Both the position numbers and the translations under genes were made by a program. A stretch of 8,670 nucleotides of DNA from Bacteroidota bacterium (GTDB lineage Bacteria; Bacteroidota; Bacteroidia; NS11-12g; UBA955), in assembly GCA_009918425.1 (NCBI GenBank), contig RGEC01000087.1:1-8670 (forward strand). The letters are read 5' to 3'. Every line of letters begins with the position of its first letter. Position 1 is the stretch's first letter. The notes beneath the pieces are model-generated. The model was not told where the DNA came from, did no database searches, and worked only from the letters and a program-made list of their open reading frames with translations. Of this stretch, positions 1 through 5,590 are shown one piece after another.

Positions 1-672
1 CTGAATGCAAGCATTCATCTGTTGCAGCAGGGCCACATCCGTGCTGATTTTATCAAGTTGTGATTTCACGCCGGTAAGCGACTCACGGCTGTTTTGCTTC
101 TGACCCGGAAATACCAGATACCACTCACGCGTTAATTCAGGAGGCAATTGCCATGCAGACCAGTTTGGCTGATTGCTTTCTCTCCAGTAAACCAAAGGAC
201 GTCCCAGATTCCCTACTGCGATATCATAACCACTACCGCCAAATGCATGTTCTTGCAAAATGTGAGCATTCACACCGCTCCATTTCGCCAGGTTGCAAAC
301 CAGTGTACTGCTACTCCCCAACCCGAATGATCGGTTAAATTCACATTCTGTTTCTATGCGAATATTTTTATGGAGGAATAAATCCGGTTTCTGCTCTTTT
401 ACCAGATACAACAGCTGCAAAAGCGTGTCGGCAATTCCTTTGTCGTTAGTTTCTGAAACGTGCATGATATCGGTATCAATCCGACAATCAAACCAAACAC
501 TACCATCATGTTCTTTGCTTTGCCAAACCATCTTTGAGACTCCTTTGGCAGGCATTTCCCACACATGCAACCACTGCCCTGCTTTAACGGGCAAAGCCAG
601 TGCCTCTACGCCGTATAAAACGGCATATTCGCCAGCCAGCATTACTTTTCCGTGGGAGAAATAGGATTTCAA
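1..672 (-). CDS. GYDIA-family GHMP kinase, probable mevalonate-branch kinase (3' end outside window)
   Basis: This is a GHMP-superfamily small-molecule kinase, 224 codons visible, cut by the left edge. The N-terminus has the usual GK..LAGEYAVLYG strand (residues 8-21). The ATP-binding loop is FGLGSSSTL (116-124), a variant of PxxxGLGSS. GGSGYDIAVG (145-154) is the signature that names the family; Asp150 sits where GHMP kinases carry the catalytic Asp (the SGxD motif), which is inference from alignment by eye. QKQNSRES (191-198) is also typical of the family. The family is found mainly in Bacteroidota beside mevalonate genes and is assumed to phosphorylate mevalonate or a later intermediate; the exact substrate cannot be read from sequence. 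The start is taken as TTG at 672: the in-frame stop of mvaA lies two codons upstream, and the first internal ATG (residue 11) would remove the N-terminal strand. It is in the same frame as mvaA and must be co-transcribed with it. Confidence 0.88.
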   Translation of the reverse strand, partial: MKSYFSHGKVMLAGEYAVLYGVEALALPVKAGQWLHVWEMPAKGVSKMVWQSKEHDGSVWFDCRIDTDIMHVSETNDKGIADTLLQLLYLVKEQKPDLFLHKNIRIETECEFNRSFGLGSSSTLVCNLAKWSGVNAHILQEHAFGGSGYDIAVGNLGRPLVYWRESNQPNWSAWQLPPELTREWYLVFPGQKQNSRESLTGVKSQLDKISTDVALLQQMNACIQ

Positions 673-675
673 TGA

Positions 676-2019
676 TTATCTGGATTGAGCTGCGACTCCG
701 CGAATACTACAAAACACCCTTACAGCCTCTGAGTAACTCACCACATGGTCTTTGAAATATTCTACAATCTGGGCCTTCTCTTCTTCAGTCGCTTCAAGCT
801 GATTTAGAATGTTGAGAAGGTGCATTTTCATGTGCCCTTTTTGAATACCACTGGTGATAAGACTGCGAACGGCACTAAAATTCTGGGCAAGTCCGGCAGT
901 TGCCACAATCTGCATCAGTTCTGCTGCTCCTGGATTTCCAAGAATCTCATGGGCAAATTTCACCATCGGGTGAAGATTTGTTATACCACCCACTGTACCC
1001 AGCGAAAGCGGAATTTCAATAGAAAATACAAAATGGTCATCTTTAATTTCTGCATGGGTGAGACTACGGTAACCACCATTTCTGGAAGCAAAAGCATGGG
1101 CACAGGCTTCAACTGCCCTGAAATCATTTCCGGTGGCCAATACTACTGCATCAATTCCGTTCATAATGCCTTTATTATGGGTTACTGCACGATACGGCTC
1201 TATTTCAGCAATGCGAATGGCACGGCAGAATTTATCGGCAAATTCTCGGTTGCCAATGCCACTGCCTTCATTTATTTCTTCGATGGGACATGAGACCTCA
1301 GCCCTTACTATGCATTCGGGGGTGTAGTTGCTGAGAATGCTCATTACAATCTGCACCTGCCTTTCCTGAGATGCCAGATTTGACGCTTCAGCTATTTCCG
1401 TTTGCAGGGTCTTGGCGAAATTTTCAAGACAAGAATTGATAAAATTAGCTCCCATGCTGTCGCAAGTTTCGAAAGTTGCTTCCAGCTGATAATAGCCGGG
1501 TTCAAGAGACGTTTTATCGCGAAGCTGAATATCTTTGATGCCCCCACCCCTGAGCACCATATTTCGGGTAAGCGGCTCGGCGTTATCAAAGAATTTACTT
1601 TTGATGTTAGTAAAGAAATCGGTCAGTTGATTTGGGTTCGACCCTTCCCAAATGAAATGAACATGGCCTATTTTTCGGGTACTGATGATTCGGGTATGAA
1701 AACCGCCGCGATCCAGCCAGAAGTTAGCTGCTTTGGCTGCAGCAGCCACAACACTACTTTCCTCAATGGCCATAGGCAACGCATACATTTTTCCATTAAT
1801 CAGAAAATTGGGGGCTACCCCAAAGGGCAAGTAATAATTGCTTACAGTATTTTCAATAAACTCATCGTGCAGTTTCTGCACTTCGGTGTCGTTATGCCAG
1901 TAGCCGCTAAGCATATTTTGAGACAAATCAGGCCTTTGGCTGTATTGATTTACAAGCCATTCCAGTTTGGCTGCTTTACTAAGTTTACTAAATCCTTTTA
2001 CAGGCTGAATGTTTTTCAT
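676..2019 (-). CDS. mvaA: Class II hydroxymethylglutaryl-CoA reductase
   Basis: A soluble 447-residue HMG-CoA reductase without membrane segments, close to the usual class II length. Such enzymes interconvert HMG-CoA and mevalonate using NAD(P)H. Class II landmarks are all visible: LPFGVAPNFLINGK (64-77), the catalytic Glu in AIEESSVVAAA (84-94), the nucleotide-binding DSMGAN (187-192), the catalytic Lys in HNKGIMNG (281-288, Lys283), the catalytic Asp in ATGNDFRAVEA (295-305, Asp299), and the C-terminal catalytic His in KGHMKMH (394-400, His396). Automatic annotation often calls this family 'degradative' after the Pseudomonas mevalonii enzyme. Here the neighbours (fni upstream, GHMP kinase downstream) argue for isoprenoid biosynthesis. 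The ATG overlaps the fni stop as ATGA, so translation is probably coupled. The TAA stop is followed by one codon and then the TTG of the kinase in the same frame. Cofactor preference (NADH or NADPH) cannot be decided here. Confidence 0.96.
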   Translation of the reverse strand: MKNIQPVKGFSKLSKAAKLEWLVNQYSQRPDLSQNMLSGYWHNDTEVQKLHDEFIENTVSNYYLPFGVAPNFLINGKMYALPMAIEESSVVAAAAKAANFWLDRGGFHTRIISTRKIGHVHFIWEGSNPNQLTDFFTNIKSKFFDNAEPLTRNMVLRGGGIKDIQLRDKTSLEPGYYQLEATFETCDSMGANFINSCLENFAKTLQTEIAEASNLASQERQVQIVMSILSNYTPECIVRAEVSCPIEEINEGSGIGNREFADKFCRAIRIAEIEPYRAVTHNKGIMNGIDAVVLATGNDFRAVEACAHAFASRNGGYRSLTHAEIKDDHFVFSIEIPLSLGTVGGITNLHPMVKFAHEILGNPGAAELMQIVATAGLAQNFSAVRSLITSGIQKGHMKMHLLNILNQLEATEEEKAQIVEYFKDHVVSYSEAVRVFCSIRGVAAQSR

Positions 2020-3023
2020 TTTTTAACAGTAAGAAAAGTATATGCAAGCTCCAGTCCGCGAATCTGATTTTCGGTAAACTCCATCAGTTCATCTTCGCTG
2101 CGCATGGCATGTTTTAAAAACGCAGAAGCCTGAGCATATAGCGTTTTCCATGGCAATGACTGAACAAAATAATATCCGTCGAGAAAATTCTTTACACCGC
2201 CTGAAACAATAAAAGCGCGGGTATGTACTTTATTCTGGGGGCTTTGACACAATTCTTTAGCCCAGTCGATCATTTCATAAGCATTATGCCCCAACTGGGC
2301 AACCGGTGCAAATTGTTCTCTGAAAAATTCACCTCTTCGCAGATTTTCCAACAAGCTGAAATTGGTGCCTCCGGAAGCCCCGAATTCAATGGCTTCGAGG
2401 GGTAGTTCGGCAAGCGCCTTCAGGCTTTTCGGGCCAAATCCCTGTCCGACCTCCTTAACCATAATGGGAAAATCCGCCAAGTCCAGCAGTTTCTTTATGG
2501 TATCAATGGGTGGACTGGTAATGCGGTCTCCTTCTGGCTGAAGCCATTCCTGCAAGGGATTCACGTGAACAATCAATCCGTCGGCTTCCAGCTTATGAAC
2601 CAGGTCGCGGATTTTACCAAAGCTGTTCAGTGCCAGCATCTCCTCTACCTGTGCAATACCCAGGTTGGCATATAAGGGCTGATCATCCATGTATTTGCGA
2701 ACTGCAAAGTCGTGAAAGTAATCGTTACTTTCCAGTAAAGATCGACAGCTCCCAAGTCCCATGCCCAGGCCAAAATTCTTGCAGGCCAAAGCAAGATTGC
2801 GGTTAATATTTCCGGCCATCTGAGCTCCGCCGGTCATACTGCTTATCCATAGCGGTGCTTTTAGGGTTTTACCCGACAACTGCAATGCAGGTATTACACC
2901 CTGTTCGGGATGCGCATGCAACATGGGCTCATAGTAAAAACGCTCATCCAAACCTTCTGACTGTGCCTCAAAAGCCAGCTGAATATGGTCGGTTTTGCGA
3001 GCGCTCAGATCGTTGTTTTCCAA
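2016..3023 (-). CDS. fni: Type 2 isopentenyl-diphosphate delta-isomerase (FMN-dependent)
   Basis: A TIM-barrel flavoprotein of 335 residues that converts IPP to DMAPP, unrelated to the metal-dependent type 1 enzyme. Family motifs in order: RKTDHI (9-14), SSMTGG (61-66), GMGLGSCR (87-94), HVNPLQEWLQPEGD (153-166, containing the active-site His153, Gln158 and Glu159 by correspondence with characterised type 2 enzymes), VKEVGQGF (189-196) and SGGTNF (217-222; GGTSW in many relatives), then SGGVKN (274-279) in the flavin phosphate region. The start is taken as TTG at 3023. It is the only reasonable start that keeps the RKTDHI motif; the first internal ATG (residue 34) would delete it, and no ATG or GTG occurs back to the in-frame stop at 3077-3075. 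A promoter-like TATCTTTG lies just upstream. It is the first gene of the mevalonate cluster and overlaps mvaA by four bases. Confidence 0.93.
   Translation of the reverse strand: MENNDLSARKTDHIQLAFEAQSEGLDERFYYEPMLHAHPEQGVIPALQLSGKTLKAPLWISSMTGGAQMAGNINRNLALACKNFGLGMGLGSCRSLLESNDYFHDFAVRKYMDDQPLYANLGIAQVEEMLALNSFGKIRDLVHKLEADGLIVHVNPLQEWLQPEGDRITSPPIDTIKKLLDLADFPIMVKEVGQGFGPKSLKALAELPLEAIEFGASGGTNFSLLENLRRGEFFREQFAPVAQLGHNAYEMIDWAKELCQSPQNKVHTRAFIVSGGVKNFLDGYYFVQSLPWKTLYAQASAFLKHAMRSEDELMEFTENQIRGLELAYTFLTVKK
3016..3023 (-). promoter_or_regulatory. Start region of fni: TTG codon without Shine-Dalgarno
   Basis: The minus strand around the start reads GTATTCATTTTGGAAAAC. There is no purine-rich ribosome-binding sequence, as is usual in Bacteroidota, and the only initiator consistent with the conserved N-terminus is TTG at 3023-3021. 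Confidence 0.5.
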
Positions 3024-3031
3024 AATGAATA

Positions 3032-3039
3032 CAAAGATA
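3032..3039 (-). promoter_or_regulatory. Probable -7 promoter element of the fni-mvaA-kinase cluster
   Basis: The minus strand reads TATCTTTG, an exact match to the Bacteroidota TAnnTTTG -7 element. Only eight bases separate it from the TTG start of fni, so the transcript would have a very short leader or none. I could not find a convincing TTTG -33 element at the usual 19-21 base spacing (a TTTG occurs, but about 40 bases upstream), so the call rests on the -7 motif and its position. Confidence 0.45.
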
Positions 3040-3105
3040 ACGATTAGCCGTGTGGAATGTTTGACTGCTTGTCGTTAAACAAAGGGTTTATGTCGTTTGG
3101 CTTGC

Positions 3106-3444
3106 TTAACCGTTCAATTTTGGATTGTTTTTATGCCTATCCGCATCCCGAAGGTTCTTTTTTTGTAAGTTCTGAACAAATGCTTCTGTCAGGTTTACTC
3201 CGGTCTGGTTGGCCAGACAAATGAGCACCCATAGAATATCTGCCATTTCATCTGACAGGTTTTTTCCTATGTCTGATTTTTTAAAACTCTGATCGCCGTA
3301 GGTGCGCGCCATAATTCGGGCAAGTTCGCCCACTTCTTCGGTAAGTATGGCCATATTGGTCAACTCTGAAAAGTAGCGCACGCCCACTGTTTTAATCCAT
3401 GTGTCCACCTGTTGTTGTGCCTCAGAAAGGGTAATTTGCTGCAT
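3106..3444 (-). CDS. MazG-like nucleotide pyrophosphohydrolase
   Basis: A 112-residue all-alpha protein of the MazG / dUTPase-like NTP pyrophosphohydrolase superfamily, the single-domain form. These enzymes split (d)NTPs, often non-canonical or damaged ones, to NMP and pyrophosphate. The metal-binding signature EExxE...ExxD is present as TEEVGEL (Glu36, Glu37, Glu40) and DEMAD (Glu66, Asp69), with the usual helical segment ILWVLICLAN (70-79) after it. Length fits the small, non-duplicated MazG-like group found widely in Bacteroidota, not full-length MazG of about 260 residues. The ATG at 3444 lies four bases after a TAAGTTTG promoter element. Its stop is 82 bp upstream of fni on the same strand, and I see no clear terminator between, so some read-through into the isoprenoid cluster is possible. 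The nucleotide substrate is not predictable. Confidence 0.9.
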   Translation of the reverse strand: MQQITLSEAQQQVDTWIKTVGVRYFSELTNMAILTEEVGELARIMARTYGDQSFKKSDIGKNLSDEMADILWVLICLANQTGVNLTEAFVQNLQKKNLRDADRHKNNPKLNG

Positions 3445-3448
3445 ATTG

Positions 3449-3456
3449 CAAACTTA
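3449..3456 (-). promoter_or_regulatory. Probable -7 promoter element of the MazG-like gene
   Basis: The minus strand reads TAAGTTTG, an exact TAnnTTTG match, followed by CAAT and then the ATG at 3444. With a start site a few bases after the element, the mRNA would begin at or within a few bases of the start codon (leaderless or nearly so). No clear -33 element was identified. Confidence 0.45.
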
Positions 3457-3468
3457 AGCAGCAATCCC

Positions 3469-3476
3469 TAACATTG
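3469..3476 (+). promoter_or_regulatory. Possible -7 promoter element of the GNAT gene
   Basis: TAACATTG differs by one base from TAnnTTTG and lies eight bases before the ATG at 3485. It is the best candidate in the 40-bp divergent gap shared with the MazG-like gene. This is weak evidence. Confidence 0.25.
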
Positions 3477-3484
3477 CATTAACC

Positions 3485-3994
3485 ATGAATATTCCCGAGT
3501 TGCCACCATATACCGGTTGCCGTTTTCGCCAAATGAACTCGGGCGATGCAATCTGTATTTATGAAATAAACAGCGACAGGGACACACAACTTTACACAAG
3601 ACTATTGAGGCAACAAACCCTTGAGGATATTACATCATGGCTAAATTATTATCCGCATTACCAAAGACATGGCTTTGGATTATGGGCAATTGAACATAAT
3701 GTAAGTGGCAAAATAGCGGGCATTTGCGGTCTAAGGGTGAGAAAAGACTTAAATAGTCAGATTGACATCAGCTACCGGATGCATCCAGGATTCAGACGCA
3801 TGGGTATTGCTTCAGTGGCCGTAAAAACCTGTTTAACATGGGGCTTTGAATACCTGAATCTTCAGCAGGTTTTGGCGCAGGTGCATGTAAACAACAACAT
3901 TTCGATGCATATACTTTTAAAAAATGGTTTTGTCAAAACCGGTTCAGATGGCACCTGGGTTGATCTTATTTTGGCAAACCCATTAAAACGGTGA
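3485..3994 (+). CDS. GNAT-family N-acetyltransferase (RimJ/RimL type)
   Basis: A 169-residue GNAT acetyltransferase that would transfer an acetyl group from acetyl-CoA to an amine. The RimJ/RimL-like layout is visible: an N-terminal first strand (GCRFRQMNSGDA, 11-22), the central strands FGLWAIEHNVSGKIAGICGL (64-83) and SQIDISYRMHPGFRRMGIAS (91-110), with the acetyl-CoA pyrophosphate loop RRMGIA (104-109). The C-terminal VHVNNNISMHILLKNGFVKTG (133-153) matches the usual N-x-x-S...K.GF block. The family includes ribosomal-protein, antibiotic and small-molecule acetyltransferases, and the substrate here cannot be named. The gene is divergent from the MazG-like gene and converges with rfbC: its stop codon lies inside the last codons of rfbC, giving a 12-bp overlap. 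Confidence 0.88.
   Translation: MNIPELPPYTGCRFRQMNSGDAICIYEINSDRDTQLYTRLLRQQTLEDITSWLNYYPHYQRHGFGLWAIEHNVSGKIAGICGLRVRKDLNSQIDISYRMHPGFRRMGIASVAVKTCLTWGFEYLNLQQVLAQVHVNNNISMHILLKNGFVKTGSDGTWVDLILANPLKR
3919..3940 (-). terminator. Possible intrinsic terminator of rfbC, inside the GNAT coding region
   Basis: On the minus strand GGTTTT-GAC-AAAACC forms a perfect six-base-pair hairpin with a three-base loop, followed after one A by six T residues. It lies about 43 bases past the rfbC stop codon. The stem is short and AT-rich (two G-C pairs), so it may be weak; its position and T-run are what support it. Confidence 0.35.
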
Positions 3995-4525
3995 AACAAA
4001 TTCGCTGAAATCAGGGTGCTTGGTATCTTTATCAGAAAGTATAGGATTATCTATGCCCCAGTCTATTTGTAAAGTGGGGCTGTTCCATAAAACACCTCCT
4101 TCTGCAGCAGGAGCGTAATAATCACTGCACTTATATTGAAAAATGGTATTATCCGTCAAGGTGGCAAAGCCATGTGCAAACCCTTTTGGAATGAACATCA
4201 TCAAAAAGTTATCAGCGGTCAGTTCCACGGCAAAAGATTTTCCGTATGTGGGAGAATCCTTGCGAATATCTACAGCCACATCCAGCACGGCGCCTGCTAC
4301 CACACGCACCAGTTTGTCCTGGGCATGCGGAGGCGACTGAAAGTGCAGTCCGCGCACGATCCCTTTGTTTGACAGACTCTGATTGTCTTGCACAAAATCA
4401 ATATTCAGGCCTTTCTGTTTGAAAAAGTCCGCTCGGTAGCTTTCGTAAAAATGCCCCCTGTGGTCAGCAAAAACCTTGGGTTTGAGCAACCACAACCCGG
4501 GAATAGGCTCCTTGATTATTTCCAT
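3983..4525 (-). CDS. rfbC: dTDP-4-dehydrorhamnose 3,5-epimerase
   Basis: A cupin-fold epimerase of 180 residues, the usual RmlC length. It converts dTDP-4-keto-6-deoxyglucose to dTDP-4-keto-L-rhamnose in dTDP-L-rhamnose synthesis for surface polysaccharide. Visible motifs: DHRGHFYESYR (21-31), QDNQS (46-50), VRGLHFQ (57-63, catalytic-base His61), QDKLVRVVAGAVLDVAVDIR (69-88, substrate-binding Lys71), IPKGFAHGFATL (112-123), YKCSDYYAP (131-139, Tyr131 as the probable general acid) and ILSDKD (162-167, Asp167 probably pairing with the His). The start is the ATG at 4525. A longer reading from a TTG at 4588 adds 21 residues unlike the family and runs into the divergent promoter. No other rhamnose gene (rfbA, rfbB, rfbD) is in the window, so it is an orphan here. 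Its 3' end overlaps the convergent GNAT gene by 12 bp. Confidence 0.95.
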   Translation of the reverse strand: MEIIKEPIPGLWLLKPKVFADHRGHFYESYRADFFKQKGLNIDFVQDNQSLSNKGIVRGLHFQSPPHAQDKLVRVVAGAVLDVAVDIRKDSPTYGKSFAVELTADNFLMMFIPKGFAHGFATLTDNTIFQYKCSDYYAPAAEGGVLWNSPTLQIDWGIDNPILSDKDTKHPDFSEFVSPF

Positions 4526-4540
4526 TGAATTGGACAGCTG

Positions 4541-4548
4541 CAAATATT
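4541..4548 (-). promoter_or_regulatory. Possible -7 promoter element of rfbC
   Basis: The minus strand reads AATATTTG, one base off TAnnTTTG, with 15 bases between it and the rfbC ATG at 4525. The surrounding AT-rich sequence fits a promoter, but no clear -33 element is seen. Confidence 0.3.
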
Positions 4549-4575
4549 TTATATTTAAAAGAAAAGTAGTAATTT

Positions 4576-4583
4576 TACATTTG
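4576..4583 (+). promoter_or_regulatory. Probable -7 promoter element of the coiled-coil protein gene
   Basis: TACATTTG is an exact TAnnTTTG match, 24 bases before the ATG at 4608, giving a leader of roughly 18-20 bases. A TTTA at 4554-4557, 18 bases upstream, could be an imperfect -33 element (consensus TTTG). The gap 4526-4607 therefore carries two divergent promoters whose elements are about 30 bases apart. Confidence 0.5.
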
Positions 4584-4607
4584 CACAAAACGTTAAAAAC
4601 TTAAACC

Positions 4608-5537
4608 ATGGAAACACCGTCCACAAACCAGGCCGATCAGAAAAACCGAAACAGCAAAGCGCTGTTGTACACCATTATTGGCATCTTGCTTGCCTTGAAC
4701 GCCGGACTTTTTTACATGTGGCAGAAAGGTGGGAATGAAAAAGAAAGTGTGGAAAAGAAACTTGAAATCACAAGCAACAACCTTAAAGAGAAAACAGTTG
4801 CGCTAGAAGAGGCAGAATTTTTACTTGAAAAATTCAGAAGAGACAGTGCCGCACTGGTAAACAACAATAAAGAGCTAAATACAGAACTTCTCAGTAAAAA
4901 GAATGAGATAGCGGCATTGGTCACAAAGCTTAGAAATAATAAAAATGCGAGTGATGCTGAAATATCAGAATTGAAATTAAAAATCGGAGAGCTTTCTGCT
5001 CAACTTGATAGGCTGCAAAAAGAAAACGAAGAACTTAAAGAGGTTAACAACCAACTCAATAAAGAAAAAGAGGCGGTGCAGGAAGAAAACAAGCAGTTAA
5101 CAGCAGAAAAGAAAAAGTATAAGAATATTGCGCAGCGACTCCAGGCCGGTAATATCCGTGTTGAAGCTCTTAAAAAACGCTGGATAACAGGGAAAGAAGC
5201 CACAACATCCAAAGCCAAAGAGGTTGAGGCATTCAGGACCTCATTCACACTGGCTGAAAACAACGTAGCTGAGCCGGGCGATAAAGTTATTTATGTGAAG
5301 GTAACCGGACCTGAGGGTGTTACGTTAACCAATCCCGGAAATGAAGGCGGCACCTTTGAATTTGAAAATAAGGAAAGCAAATACACCTACAAATTCAGTG
5401 TAGCTTATGATCAGGAAAGCAAGAGCGTTCCGGCTACCAAATGGCGCCCTGCGAGGGATTTAAAAAAGGGGAAATACACCATTGAACTTTACTGCGACGG
5501 TTTCAAAATCGGCAGTGAAACACTTGATTTAAAATAA
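4608..5537 (+). CDS. Membrane-anchored coiled-coil protein with C-terminal probable beta domain, function unknown
   Basis: A 309-residue protein with three parts. Residues 1-17 are polar. Residues about 18-38 (KALLYTIIGILLALNAGLFY) form one transmembrane helix; it has no lipobox cysteine and no clear cleavage site, so it is probably a signal anchor with the rest in the periplasm (inference). Residues about 42-178 are a long charged coiled coil rich in Glu, Lys, Leu and Asn. Residues about 183-309 look like a compact beta-rich domain (for example VIYVKVTGPEGVTL, KYTYKFSVAY, KYTIELYCDGFKIGSETL). This resembles a beta-sandwich module I associate with Bacteroidota coiled-coil proteins, but I cannot name a family or function. 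It is transcribed alone: its own TAnnTTTG promoter lies upstream and a strong terminator follows the stop. The coiled coil suggests oligomerisation or spacing of the C-terminal domain from the membrane. Confidence 0.85.
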   Translation: METPSTNQADQKNRNSKALLYTIIGILLALNAGLFYMWQKGGNEKESVEKKLEITSNNLKEKTVALEEAEFLLEKFRRDSAALVNNNKELNTELLSKKNEIAALVTKLRNNKNASDAEISELKLKIGELSAQLDRLQKENEELKEVNNQLNKEKEAVQEENKQLTAEKKKYKNIAQRLQAGNIRVEALKKRWITGKEATTSKAKEVEAFRTSFTLAENNVAEPGDKVIYVKVTGPEGVTLTNPGNEGGTFEFENKESKYTYKFSVAYDQESKSVPATKWRPARDLKKGKYTIELYCDGFKIGSETLDLK

Positions 5538-5558
5538 TTAGCCATTATCATTCGGTTG

Positions 5559-5590
5559 AAAGCCCTTCTAATACAAGAAGGGCTTTTTCT
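5559..5590 (+). terminator. Rho-independent terminator of the coiled-coil protein gene
   Basis: A perfect 11-base-pair inverted repeat, AAAGCCCTTCT and AGAAGGGCTTT, with a six-base AATACA loop, ends in a T-rich tail (TTTTTCTTT counting from the stem). It begins 21 bases after the stop codon at 5537. It could act weakly in the reverse direction, although the minus-strand tail is poorer in T. Confidence 0.9.

Noticed and set aside
293..664. A 123-codon plus-strand open frame at the left end
   Set aside because: It lies opposite the GYDIA kinase, whose motifs are unmistakable on the minus strand.
820..1293. A 157-codon plus-strand open frame opposite mvaA
   Set aside because: Antisense shadow with a composition (many Cys, His and Asn) unlike a real protein.
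1402..2067. A 221-codon open frame on the plus strand opposite mvaA
   Set aside because: It is the exact antisense of well-supported HMG-CoA reductase sequence, has no promoter-like element or family resemblance, and its length follows from the codon use of the real gene.
3076..3090. TAAAC-AAAGG-GTTTA inverted repeat between the MazG-like gene and fni
   Set aside because: A five-base-pair AT-rich stem without a T-run is too weak to call a terminator or an operator.
4526..4588. A 21-residue N-terminal extension of rfbC from a TTG at 4588
   Set aside because: The extension does not resemble the family, overlaps the promoter of the divergent gene, and the ATG at 4525 gives the standard 180-residue length.
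4712..5263. Two Ser/Leu/Phe-rich minus-strand open frames (4712-4924 and 5000-5263)
   Set aside because: They are the complement of Glu/Lys-rich coiled-coil codons, a known source of false Ser/Phe/Leu-rich hydrophobic frames.
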